Below, one piece after another: positions 1 to 6,286 of a stretch of 8,004 bases of DNA (positions are counted from its first letter, which is position 1; every line of letters begins with the position of its first letter). Source of the DNA: JBBKWX01 sp037969175 (GTDB lineage Bacteria; Bacteroidota; Bacteroidia; AKYH767-A; JBBKVM01); assembly GCA_037969175.1 (NCBI GenBank), contig JBBKWX010000122.1, forward strand, positions 1 through 8,004. The letters run 5' to 3'. Made by a program: the position numbers and the translations under genes. Under the pieces are notes generated by a model. It saw only the letters and a program-made list of their open reading frames with translations. It made no database searches and was not told where the DNA came from.

Positions 1-109
1 GGTGGGCGAGTAGCAGAAAGACTGACCGGCAGGACGCCCCAGGTGGGCGAGTAGCAGACAAGAGCGGTCCGGCAGGACGCCCCGGATGGCGAGTAGCAGA
101 CAAGAGCGG
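1..109. repeat. GC-rich tandem repeats upstream of RAYT gene (REP-like)
   Basis: Three copies of a unit of about 41-42 bp are visible. The shared core GCGAGTAGCAGA occurs at 6-17, 47-58 and 89-100, and CCGGCAGGACGCCCC occurs between the copies (27-40 region and 70-83). The third copy is cut short and followed by an A-rich stretch. The units can fold: CGCCC (35-39) pairs with GGGCG (45-49) around CAGGT; CGCC (78-81) pairs with GGCG (88-91); and GTCC (67-70) pairs with GGAC (75-78). The high G+C contrasts with the AT-rich gene that follows. Short palindromic repeats next to a RAYT gene are the classical arrangement of REP elements and their transposase, so a REP-like role is inferred. The array runs into the left edge and may be longer. 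Confidence 0.7.
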
Positions 110-127
110 GGCTAAAAAAGAAACAGA

Positions 128-616
128 ATGAAGCAAAAAGTAAATCATCGTCGCAGCATCAGAAAAAAAAATCACGACTACTGTGATCCTGGTAAATACT
201 TCATCACCTTGGTGACCCATAACCGGAAACCCTTTTTTGGAAAGGTGATAGATGGGAAAATGGAACTGAATGAAAACGGTAAAATTGTTTTGGAGGAATG
301 GATGAGAACAAAGGAATTACGAACCAAAATGATCCTTCATGAATTTGTAATCATGCCTGACCACTTTCATGCGATACTGGAAATAAAAACTAAGATCCAA
401 AATCCCTTAGCATCATGCCCGGAAAATGGTCCGGCAAGAGATTCAATAGGAGCAATGCTAGGTAATTTCAAAGCTAAAGTTACAGGAAGAATCAGGAAGA
501 ACGAGGCATTTAAAAGTGATAAAATATGGGTTCGGAATTATTATGATATCATAGTTGTCGATGAACAAGCTAATCAAACCATTACCAGTTACATTAAGAA
601 ACATCCTCAACCCTGA
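128..616 (+). CDS. REP-associated tyrosine transposase (IS200-like, Y1_Tnp family)
   Basis: This 162-residue protein is a single-domain HUH transposase of the RAYT group, which cuts and joins single-stranded DNA at hairpins through a tyrosine nucleophile. The N-terminal block with YFITLVTHNRKPFFG (residues 24-38) is the usual first beta strand. MPDHFHAIL (76-84) carries the metal-binding His-x-His pair H79/H81. The segment DSIGAMLGNFKAKVTGRI (105-122), followed by W134-x-R-N-Y-Y (138-139), is the typical RAYT C-terminal half. The catalytic tyrosine is probably Y138 or Y139; Y155 in the last helix is an alternative. Length is normal and the frame is intact, so it may be active. The ATG lies about 19 bp beyond GC-rich repeats that could be its substrate. 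There are no insertion-sequence ends or accessory TnpB. In this family the gene usually behaves as a domesticated single-copy locus rather than a self-mobile element (family knowledge). Confidence 0.9.
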   Translation: MKQKVNHRRSIRKKNHDYCDPGKYFITLVTHNRKPFFGKVIDGKMELNENGKIVLEEWMRTKELRTKMILHEFVIMPDHFHAILEIKTKIQNPLASCPENGPARDSIGAMLGNFKAKVTGRIRKNEAFKSDKIWVRNYYDIIVVDEQANQTITSYIKKHPQP

Positions 617-681
617 AATCAATGAATAACACAAAACACCAAATATTTAATGATTAAAAACTTTTTTGAGCCTTAAATTTC

Positions 682-797
682 TCTTCGAGTCTTCGTGTTA
701 AAAAAAATCCTCCGCGCCTCTGCGATATAGATTCAGAAAGAGACCAAAATCTTATTTAGTAGTCGAATTATGAAATAGACTCTGCCATCTCCGCGGT
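682..797. repeat. Degenerate dispersed-repeat motifs in gene-free spacer
   Basis: The spacer at 617-887 has no credible gene. Within it are tandem near-duplicates: TCTTCGAG/TCTTCGTG (682-697), then an A-run, then CCTCCGCG/CCTCTGCG (709-724). A further pair of 9-mers, CTCTGCCAT/CTCCGCGGT, follows at 780-797, again next to an A-run. The last pair matches 13 of 18 positions of one arm half (5674-5691) of the inverted repeat at 5518-5691. From memory, short sequences of this cttcgtg/ctctgcg style are scattered between genes in many bacterial genomes, without an agreed function. The boundaries given are those of the visible motifs. Confidence 0.45.
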
Positions 798-887
798 TAC
801 AAAAAAATACCACTGAAGTCACTAACATTCAACAAGACAACATGAAGCAATAATTTTCCCTAATTTCATAACCTCAAAAACAAAACT

Positions 888-1448
888 ATGCTTCATCCTG
901 ACTTTTCCAATTTCCCCATATTACAATCCGACAGGATCATCCTCAGAGAGACCCTCGAATCCGATGTGGCTGAGATGCTGGTGATGCGCTCCGACAGACG
1001 CATCATGAAATACATAGACAGGGAGCCGGCAAAGACCGATGAAGATGCTCTGAACCATATCCGGAAGATCCGTGATATGCAGCATACCAACACAGGAATT
1101 TCCTGGGTAGTTAGTTTGAAAGATGATCCAAAACTCATTGGTACGCTTGGCTTCTGGAGGTTTGAACCTGAGAATCACAGGGCCGAAATTGGGTATGGCT
1201 TGCATTATGATTTTCATGGAAAAGGATTGATGAGCGAAGCAATAAAATTGGCACTCGACTACGGCTTTGGACCGCTGGGACTACATTCTGTCTGTGCCAA
1301 TATCAATCCTGAAAATAAAGAAAGTGAAAAATTGTTACTGAAAACAGGATTTAAGGCAGAAGCGTATTTCAGAGAAGATTATTATTTCAATGGAAAGTTT
1401 CTCGACTCTAAGATCTATTGTTTGCTGGCTTCGGATCCACGTCCCTGA
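888..1448 (+). CDS. GNAT family N-acetyltransferase (RimJ/RimL-like)
   Basis: This 186-residue protein belongs to the Acetyltransf_3 branch of the GNAT superfamily, which moves an acetyl group from acetyl-CoA to an amine, often a protein N-terminus or an antibiotic-like small molecule. The opening RIILRETLESDVAEM (16-30) is the standard start of RimJ/RimL-type proteins. KLIGTLGFW (82-90) and HRAEIGYGL (97-105) are the central strands. The acetyl-CoA pyrophosphate loop is HGKGLMSEAI (110-119). HSVCANINPENKESEKLLLK (133-152) with the following GF (154-155) is the usual motif-B region, where Asn residues contact CoA. The length is typical. The substrate cannot be predicted. The stop lies 19 bp before the next start on the same strand, suggesting co-transcription with the barrel-protein gene. 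No clear promoter was seen upstream. Confidence 0.9.
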   Translation: MLHPDFSNFPILQSDRIILRETLESDVAEMLVMRSDRRIMKYIDREPAKTDEDALNHIRKIRDMQHTNTGISWVVSLKDDPKLIGTLGFWRFEPENHRAEIGYGLHYDFHGKGLMSEAIKLALDYGFGPLGLHSVCANINPENKESEKLLLKTGFKAEAYFREDYYFNGKFLDSKIYCLLASDPRP

Positions 1449-1467
1449 ATTATTTCTTAATTCAATT

Positions 1468-2316
1468 ATGAAAAAAATAGCTCTTATATTTTCTCTTATA
1501 TTTTTCGTTGCCTACACTTCAAATGCCGGTCCATGGCTGAAGAAGAAAGGGGAGAGCTATACTCAAATTTCGTTTTCGTTTATGAAAGCAAATTCGCTTT
1601 TTCATATTTCAGAACCTGATCCCATCACTTTGCACCGGGATGTTCGGGATCATACGCTGAGTTTGTATTCCGAAATTGGGATAAGTGATAAACTAAATCT
1701 CATCGTCTATATTCCTATGAAATTTGTAGGTACGAAAAAGGAGATTTCCAGGTCTAACCTCTTTGCAGATACACTTGTGGCAGGGAGTTTAACAACCTTG
1801 GGTAATGCATCCCTGGCAGTAAAATTCAAATTGATTGAAGAAAAATATGTCCTGAGTACACAGATAAAAGTAGAAGCGCCCGGACTTGAAATTGAGACTC
1901 AAAGCGGATTGCGCACAGGTTATGATACATGGACCATTCATCCTGCATTGCTTTTTGGCAAGAGCGGCAACAAAACATTTTACTCGGCAGAAGCCGGTTA
2001 TCGTTTCCGGACGAATGACTACAGCGATGAGTTTTATGGAAATATCGAATACGGATATCAAATAAAAAAGCTCTGGATTATTGGAGTTATTGAAGCCCGT
2101 CAAAGTATGTTCAACCGAAATAAAGTTGAACCAAATTTCCTGCAAACCGGATTATTCGTAAACAATCAGGAGTATTTTTCACCGGGTGTAAAATTAAATC
2201 TGGAGATAAATCGGAATTTGTCTCTTACTGCCGGATTGTATGGAGCGTTCAGTGGTAATTATGTCCTTCATGCTCCATCAGTTACGTTTGGAATAGCCTG
2301 GAAAAAATTGCAATAA
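1468..2316 (+). CDS. Predicted outer-membrane beta-barrel protein, function unknown
   Basis: The reading frame is open from an ATG at 1390, but that start lies inside the acetyltransferase gene. The ATG at 1468 is preferred because it gives a clear signal peptide: MKK, then a hydrophobic stretch (4-16), then a likely cleavage after SNA (residue 20). The mature protein begins GPWLKKKGESYTQISFSF. The remaining roughly 260 residues alternate polar and hydrophobic positions with repeated aromatic residues, as in amphipathic beta strands. The C-terminus, SVTFGIAWKKLQ, resembles a final barrel strand. Gly- and Tyr-rich strands such as KTFYSAEAGYRF and GNIEYGYQI support a barrel of roughly ten or more strands. 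I do not recognise a specific transported substrate. The start resembles Bacteroidota barrel proteins that begin with a W-x-x-K-x-G motif. Location in the outer membrane is inferred. Probably the second gene of an operon with the acetyltransferase. Confidence 0.75.
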   Translation: MKKIALIFSLIFFVAYTSNAGPWLKKKGESYTQISFSFMKANSLFHISEPDPITLHRDVRDHTLSLYSEIGISDKLNLIVYIPMKFVGTKKEISRSNLFADTLVAGSLTTLGNASLAVKFKLIEEKYVLSTQIKVEAPGLEIETQSGLRTGYDTWTIHPALLFGKSGNKTFYSAEAGYRFRTNDYSDEFYGNIEYGYQIKKLWIIGVIEARQSMFNRNKVEPNFLQTGLFVNNQEYFSPGVKLNLEINRNLSLTAGLYGAFSGNYVLHAPSVTFGIAWKKLQ

Positions 2317-2451
2317 AATTTGGAATCTGACGTTTTCGGTTGTAACTTGAATATCAGGTAAAATGACTTTTATGAAAGGTGATAGGGTACTATTTCAAAT
2401 CACGGTAGGTCTATTTTGACTTATATTTTTTTATTCAATCACTAATTTGTC

Positions 2452-3048
2452 ATGACAGAGGAAGGAAATGCAAACCTAACATCGTCCATTCACAACCTGA
2501 AACAAGGTTTACAGATCATAAATACTGAATGGCGCTATATATATCTAAACAATGCTGCAGTAAATCAAAGCAAGCATACCCGCGATGAATTGATGAGCCA
2601 TACTATGTTGGAGTTGTATCCCGGGATAGAAAATACTTCCTTGTTCAAGACAATGAAGATCTGTATGGAAGACAAGATCTTTACAAATTTTCTAAATAAA
2701 TTTGAGTTTCCGGATGGAAGTATTTCCTGGTTCGAATTACGAATTCAGCCTGTTCAGGAAGGCTTACTGATCTTATCTGTAGATGTTACGGATCATGAAG
2801 AATCTGATCTGGAAAAAAAACTATTTATCGACCAGTTAGAAGTGGTTTTAGCCACTACTCCAAACAAAGTCAAACAACCCTTGTCAAATTATTCGAGTTT
2901 TCCTTTTTTGCCGGCATATGCATCGCTGAGTCGTGAAGATATTCAAAATGTGATCAATCATTTAAAGGAATCTGCAATAACGATTGAACAGTTTACAAAA
3001 GAACTGAATCAATATATCTCAATGAGTCTGCTTCGTTCTACGTCTTAA
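2452..3048 (+). CDS. PAS-domain protein with degenerate histidine-kinase dimerisation segment
   Basis: This 198-residue cytoplasmic protein has an N-terminal PAS fold (about 10-115). The markers are GLQIINTEWRYIYLNNAAV (19-37), the TRDELMSHTMLELYPGI helix region (43-59), and the strand FPDGSISWFELRIQPV (86-101) leading into VDVTDHEE. The C-terminal part (about 120-190) resembles the DHp helices of Bacteroidota PAS histidine kinases. VLATTPNKVKQPLSNY (132-147) aligns by eye with the H-box pattern SHKVRQPI, and LKESAITIEQFTKELNQYIS (171-190) aligns with the second helix. The expected phospho-acceptor His is Asn138 (AAC), and no ATPase domain follows. It therefore cannot be a working kinase. A role as a sensor or dimerisation partner is inference. 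It lies alone between a barrel-protein gene and a repeat element, with the next gene convergent. Confidence 0.8.
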   Translation: MTEEGNANLTSSIHNLKQGLQIINTEWRYIYLNNAAVNQSKHTRDELMSHTMLELYPGIENTSLFKTMKICMEDKIFTNFLNKFEFPDGSISWFELRIQPVQEGLLILSVDVTDHEESDLEKKLFIDQLEVVLATTPNKVKQPLSNYSSFPFLPAYASLSREDIQNVINHLKESAITIEQFTKELNQYISMSLLRSTS

Positions 3049-3050
3049 AT

Positions 3051-3162
3051 TTTGGGCGTACCCCTTTTTCAAATAAATTGAAAAAGGGTCGGGGTATTTC
3101 GGGGTTCCGTGCGGCTTGTTGCACAAGCCACACCCCTACGGGTCCTTCATTTCCCTTACGCA
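3051..3162. repeat. Structured intergenic element with two hairpins and a closing stem
   Basis: This element sits just after the PAS gene stop. It opens with TTTGGGCGTA and closes with CCCTTACGCA, so GCGTA (3056-3060) can pair with TACGC (3157-3161). Hairpin 1 is a perfect 11-bp stem, CCCTTTTTCAA (3062-3072) with 3078-3088, around the loop ATAAA. Hairpin 2 pairs GGCTTGT (3113-3119) with ACAAGCC (3123-3129) around TGC. It extends across one C/A mismatch with GTG/CAC, and GGG (3102-3104) can pair with CCC (3134-3136) outside a TTCC bulge. There is no U-run, so it is not a standard terminator. I recall similar elements (gggcgt start, gggtcggg centre, ccctaacgc end) scattered in Bacteroidota genomes, but this is memory, not a search. 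Mobility and function are unknown. Confidence 0.6.
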
Positions 3163-3186
3163 TTACCCAAGAAATATATTATCACT

Positions 3187-3588
3187 TCATACAAAGTAAT
3201 CAGATCTTCCTATCATCTCCTTTAGGAGCTTCAACAAAGCTTCAAATTCAGATGAAGTATCTGTAGAATCGATAGTGGGCTTATCAGGATAAGCATTACT
3301 TCCGGAACTCTTTTTTAATTTCTTATTCGCCAACTTAAGCTTAAGTTGCCATTGAGTTCCATCCATTATATCTGAATTATGGTAAGAGGATCTCCAATTC
3401 AAAACTCCAATATCTATAATTCGTTCAGCGAAAAAACTCAGTTCGGAGTCGCTTAACCTTCGTTTAGTTTTATGAGCATCAGTTGGGTGAAATCTATATT
3501 GACAGAATTCAATATCTCCGTCTATGATCTTCACCTAAGACTGAGTGCTGAAATAACCGCCAATTTCAAATTCGAATTCCTGGATCAT
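3187..3588 (-). pseudogene. Small conserved-type hypothetical gene interrupted by in-frame TAG
   Basis: An ATG at 3588 on the minus strand opens MIQEFEFEIGGYFSTQS, then meets TAG (3537-3535), and the same frame continues for 115 codons to TGA at 3189-3187. The downstream part has the look of a real protein: DIMDGTQWQLKLKLANKKLK, then GSNAYP, then FEALLKLLKEM. The short N-terminal piece with IGGYF fits as the natural start of the same protein. Restoring one sense codon, for example Tyr, gives 133 residues. The only start after the stop is a GTG immediately adjacent (3534), which would lose the first strand. I recall small Bacteroidota proteins with IGG[YF]F, DGTQW and GSNAYP motifs but cannot name the family. 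Options are a nonsense-mutated pseudogene, a sequencing error, or a protein restarted at GTG. The ATG is only 7 bp past the T-run of the osmC-like gene's terminator. Confidence 0.65.
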
Positions 3589-3595
3589 AAGAAAT

Positions 3596-3626
3596 AAAAA
3601 AAGGTGTCAACGCTAAGTTGACACCT
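3596..3626 (-). terminator. Rho-independent terminator of the osmC-like gene
   Basis: Read on the minus strand, AGGTGTCAAC and GTTGACACCT form a perfect 10-bp stem around a 5-nt loop (TTAGC), followed directly by a run of seven T residues if the closing A-T pair is counted. It lies 18 bp past the stop of the OsmC-family gene. Both stem and T-tract fit minus-strand termination. The plus strand has only weak features for termination in the other direction. Confidence 0.9.
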
Positions 3627-3644
3627 GGATAGAAAATTCTTATT

Positions 3645-4082
3645 TTAGATCATTGGGTTCAGGACTTCAGCTCCATTGAGTTTAGCTGCTACATGAATAT
3701 TTGTATTCAATAATTTTGAAACAGGACAATTTTTTTCTGCTTCTGATACACAGGCTTTGAATTTTTCTTCATCAACTCCATCAACTTCTGCTGTAAGATC
3801 TAAATGAGATGAAGTAATGCTTCCATCTTCCAGCGTGATCGTACATGTGGTTTCTAAATTACCGGGTGTGAAACCTGCTCCTACAAGTACAAAAGCCAAC
3901 TTCATTGTAAAACATCCTGCATGAGCTGCTGCTATCAATTCTTCCGGATTTGTGCCGATACCCTGCTCAAATCTGCTGGAAGATGAATATTGGTGCTCTT
4001 TCAGAACACCACTCTGTGTGGATAAATGACCGTGTCCTTCTTTTCCTGTACCTACCCAAACTGCTGTTGATTTTCTTTTCAT
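3645..4082 (-). CDS. osmC: OsmC family peroxiredoxin (organic hydroperoxide reductase)
   Basis: This 145-residue cytoplasmic protein aligns by eye over its whole length with E. coli OsmC, a thiol peroxidase that reduces organic hydroperoxides. Landmarks are WVGTGKEGHGHLSTQSGVL (9-27), SRFEQGIGTNPEELIAAAHA (36-55), C57, GFTPGNLETT (70-79) and NCPVSKLLN (118-126). Two active-site cysteines are present, C57 (peroxidatic) and C119 (resolving). R37 and E47, which in OsmC/Ohr enzymes activate the cysteine, are also in place. The motif set resembles the OsmC subgroup more than Ohr. Extra cysteines C80 and C111 are not part of the family signature. The gene is monocistronic: it has its own terminator, the next gene upstream is divergent, and a promoter-like pair lies just before the start. 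A start at the ATG matches the usual family length. Confidence 0.95.
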   Translation of the reverse strand: MKRKSTAVWVGTGKEGHGHLSTQSGVLKEHQYSSSSRFEQGIGTNPEELIAAAHAGCFTMKLAFVLVGAGFTPGNLETTCTITLEDGSITSSHLDLTAEVDGVDEEKFKACVSEAEKNCPVSKLLNTNIHVAAKLNGAEVLNPMI

Positions 4083-4101
4083 GATTAATTTTCGTTTGAG
4101 T

Positions 4102-4133
4102 TAAAAGTACAAATAACAAAACAAAGTCGCAAA
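4102..4133 (-). promoter_or_regulatory. Candidate Bacteroidota-type promoter for the osmC-like gene
   Basis: On the minus strand, TTTG (4133-4130) is followed after 20 nt by TACTTTTA (4109-4102). The phylum's pattern is TTTG, 19-21 nt, TAnnTTTG, so only the last base of the -7 box differs. Transcription would begin about 12-15 nt before the ATG at 4082, giving a short leader. The AT-rich background makes chance matches possible. Confidence 0.35.
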
Positions 4134-4221
4134 GCCTTCTCTACTATTTGATCGGAGGAAAGATGATGCTTATCATTTTTTAATTCTTCCCAAGTCCCGA
4201 TCTTGCAACAAAATTTAGAAT

Positions 4222-5463
4222 ATGTATTGGGATCAATTAAATTTTGAAGAGATCAATCAGAAGGTGAGTAAAGCATTGGCACAGAATCACAATTACCGTC
4301 GTGAGCCGGTATTGGGGCTTCCGGCTACGTATCTGGATGAAGATGTGTTTTATGCAGATGCACCATTTCTTAAGGATGCTCCTTTTATGCGAGCCCTGAT
4401 CGATAATCCCAATCATATCGGTTGCCATACTATGGGTGAATCGGAGCCGGCCTTTAAAGGAACACATGAGCTGGAACGTGAGGTGATCCGAATTTGTGCA
4501 GCTGAAATATTCAATGCTGAAGCGGATAATTATGATGGCTTTGTATCCGCAGGAGGCACTGAAGCTAACCTTATGGCAGTATGGATCTATCGCAACTACT
4601 TTATCCGGGAATCCAATGTTGATGCCCATAAGATCGGTTTGATCTGTTCGGAAGATTCTCATTATTCGGTATTCAAAGCTGCTGATGTATTGAATGTAAA
4701 GTTGTTTCAGGTCAAGGTAGATCCCACTACCAGGAAGATGCGTGAAGATGCTTTGGATGAAATTTTAGCCTCCACCTCTCAACAGGGGATCAAACATATG
4801 ATCGTATTGCTGAATATGGGGACCACCATGTTTGGTTCAATAGATGAATCCGAGTCTATCATTTCTAAATTACAGAAAAACGATTTCATATTCAGAATTC
4901 ATGTTGATGCAGCTTTTGGTGGATTTGTAAATCCGTTTTCTGAAAAAGTGAATACCATGAATTTGTCACATCCACAGATTTCTTCTGTCACACTTGACGC
5001 ACATAAAATGTTGCAAGCACCTTACGGAACAGGGATCTTCATTTGCAACAAAGGATTGATGCAATACGCATCCACACCGGAAGCGGCCTATGTAAAAGGG
5101 GGAGATTTTACATTGAACGGAAGCAGGAGCGGAGCCAATGTGGTCGCTGTTTGGATGATCCTTCATACCCACGGAAGTGCAGGCTGGTTGTACAAGATCC
5201 GCCTGTTATTGGATCGCACATCCCGGCTTTGTAGTGCATTGGCAAGTTTGAATATCCGTTATTTCAGAGATCCAAGGATGAATATCATTACCATTCCTGC
5301 TTATCAGATCTCCGAAAACGTGGCGCATAAATTCCATTTGGTACCCGACAAACACGATGATCCCAATTGGTATAAAATAGTAGTGATGCCGCATGTAAGT
5401 CAGGGAATAATTGATCGGTTCTTAGCAGACTTAATTTCAAGCAAAGCAGCGGAACCGCGCTAA
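4222..5463 (+). CDS. PLP-dependent group II decarboxylase-type enzyme
   Basis: This 413-residue protein is a fold-type I PLP enzyme of the glutamate/aromatic amino-acid decarboxylase clan. Visible landmarks are GCHTMGESEPAFKGTHELER (67-86); FVSAGGTEANLMAVW (107-121), the phosphate-binding region; and SEDSHYSVFKAADVL (143-157), in which H147 stacks on the cofactor. LNMGTTMFGSIDE (197-209) and HVDAAFGGF (227-235), with the pyridine-N-binding D229, follow. DAHKM (259-263) carries the Schiff-base lysine K262. SGANVVAVWMILHTHGSAGW is the usual late motif. All catalytic residues are present. The substrate is not readable: relatives act on aspartate, glutamate or tyrosine, and some are labelled aminotransferases. 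Aspartate decarboxylation for beta-alanine is one possibility only. The gene is divergent from the osmC-like gene. A partial promoter-like pair, TTTG (4147-4150) and TATCATTT 20 nt later, lies upstream. Confidence 0.88.
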   Translation: MYWDQLNFEEINQKVSKALAQNHNYRREPVLGLPATYLDEDVFYADAPFLKDAPFMRALIDNPNHIGCHTMGESEPAFKGTHELEREVIRICAAEIFNAEADNYDGFVSAGGTEANLMAVWIYRNYFIRESNVDAHKIGLICSEDSHYSVFKAADVLNVKLFQVKVDPTTRKMREDALDEILASTSQQGIKHMIVLLNMGTTMFGSIDESESIISKLQKNDFIFRIHVDAAFGGFVNPFSEKVNTMNLSHPQISSVTLDAHKMLQAPYGTGIFICNKGLMQYASTPEAAYVKGGDFTLNGSRSGANVVAVWMILHTHGSAGWLYKIRLLLDRTSRLCSALASLNIRYFRDPRMNIITIPAYQISENVAHKFHLVPDKHDDPNWYKIVVMPHVSQGIIDRFLADLISSKAAEPR

Positions 5464-5476
5464 CGATAGTCCAGAT

Positions 5477-5503
5477 GCCCTGTCATCAGGCTTTTGTTTT
5501 TTT
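5477..5503 (+). terminator. Weak Rho-independent terminator after the decarboxylase gene
   Basis: CCTG (5479-5482) pairs with CAGG (5487-5490) around TCAT. G5477 can pair with C5491 across one bulged C. The tract TTTTGTTTTTTT follows. The stem is short, so efficiency is uncertain, but position (13 bp after the stop) and T-tract fit. Confidence 0.45.
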
Positions 5504-5517
5504 AATGGCCTTTTTTA

Positions 5518-5691
5518 ACCACTGAGAACTCAGAGTTTTTTTCAGAGAACTCAGAGGTATTTTTATTATAGTGATGGTTGTATCAAGAAAATCAACTTGA
5601 AGTTTTAATTGAATAAATACTTTTAAATTAAAATGAAGAAAGTGAAATTAATCTCTGGGTTCTCTGTGAAAAACTCTGAGTTCTCTGTGGT
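5518..5691. repeat. Inverted pair of 39-bp dispersed repeats
   Basis: The arm at 5518-5556 and the reverse complement of 5653-5691 agree at 35 of 39 positions without gaps. Each arm is itself made of near-duplicates of about 9 bp: on the plus strand the right arm reads CTCTGGGTT, CTCTGTGAA, AAA, CTCTGAGTT, CTCTGTGGT. The arms enclose 96 bp of AT-rich sequence with no gene, and both have T/A-runs outside, so the whole looks like a 174-bp palindrome-like unit that could fold into a long hairpin. From memory, 'ccacagagaactcagag' sequences are scattered in many bacterial genomes. The stretch 5692-5821, between this element and the next gene, shows nothing recognisable. Confidence 0.8.
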
Positions 5692-5821
5692 AAAATATAT
5701 ACAGAATCTACTTGTTGTCATATCTTTAGCTGCTCCAAAACAATCCAAATGTGAAACAATTTGCTAGACTGGCCTAACTGAAAATCATTCCGTAAATTGC
5801 TTACCCCATAAAACATATGAT

Positions 5822-6280
5822 ATGAAAAATGCATTATTGATTTTCGTTTTCACATTTTTCTCAATTGAAATACATGCACAGGAGAATATTTCATCATCCT
5901 ATGATTCCTTACTGGCAAACAAACTGGGAGCTGATGTTTATGGAATGAAGACCTATGTTTTTGCAAATTTAGTGCGAGGAAAAGTGAAAATTCAAGATAA
6001 AACCAGAGCAACAGAAATTCAAAAAGGTCATCTTGAAAATATCAGAAGATTGGCTGCAGAAGGGAAACTTGTTCTTGCAGGTCCTTTTTTGGACAATACT
6101 GATGTGCGAGGAATATTTATTTTTAATGTTCCTACTATTGAAGAAGCTCAAGTGATGATTGAAACGGATCCGGCAATAATTGAAGGTGTACTGGATATGG
6201 AACTCAGACTATGGTATGGCAGTGCAGCATTGATGCAGATCACCGAGATCCACAACAAAATAAGTAAAACAAATCCCTGA
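5822..6280 (+). CDS. Secreted YCII-domain (YciI-like) protein
   Basis: This 152-residue protein starts with a signal peptide, MKN plus a hydrophobic stretch (4-15), with likely cleavage after IHA (residue 19). The mature part holds one YciI-like alpha/beta ferredoxin-type domain (about 42-137). Landmarks are MKTYVFANLVRG (42-53), KGHLENIRRLAAEGKLVLAG (68-87), RGIFIFNV (96-103), TIEEAQVMIETDPAI (105-119) and LRLWYGSAAL (128-137). The His70 and Asp116 pair, the proposed active-site dyad of the family, is present. No substrate is known for secreted members, so the function is undetermined. Export to the periplasm is inferred from the signal. The ATG at 5822 is used because an ATG 5 bp upstream hits a stop after two codons. 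The gene converges on hemN with only 6 bp between the stops and no hairpin terminator there. Confidence 0.88.
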   Translation: MKNALLIFVFTFFSIEIHAQENISSSYDSLLANKLGADVYGMKTYVFANLVRGKVKIQDKTRATEIQKGHLENIRRLAAEGKLVLAGPFLDNTDVRGIFIFNVPTIEEAQVMIETDPAIIEGVLDMELRLWYGSAALMQITEIHNKISKTNP

Positions 6281-6286
6281 TCCGCT

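Noticed and set aside
1..100. CRISPR array
   Set aside because: The unit is repeated almost without unique spacers, only three times, and no cas genes are present.
3..131. Frame open from the left edge across the GC-rich repeats, ending in TGA that overlaps the transposase ATG
   Set aside because: It is composed only of translated tandem repeats with no protein-like composition and has no visible start; repeat DNA explains it better.
1390..1467. Upstream ATG extension of the barrel-protein gene
   Set aside because: It overlaps the acetyltransferase gene by 59 bp and would place 26 extra residues before an excellent signal peptide.
3062..3088. Hairpin 1 as a terminator of the PAS gene
   Set aside because: The perfect stem is followed by TCGGGG, not a T-run on either strand.
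3051..3162. Integron attC site
   Set aside because: The folded shape is suggestive, but the RYYYAAC/GTTRRRY core sites are absent and no integrase or cassette array is nearby.
3078..3266. 62-codon plus-strand frame after the PAS gene
   Set aside because: It starts inside hairpin 1 of the structured repeat and then runs antisense through the interrupted gene; it is a product of the repeat.
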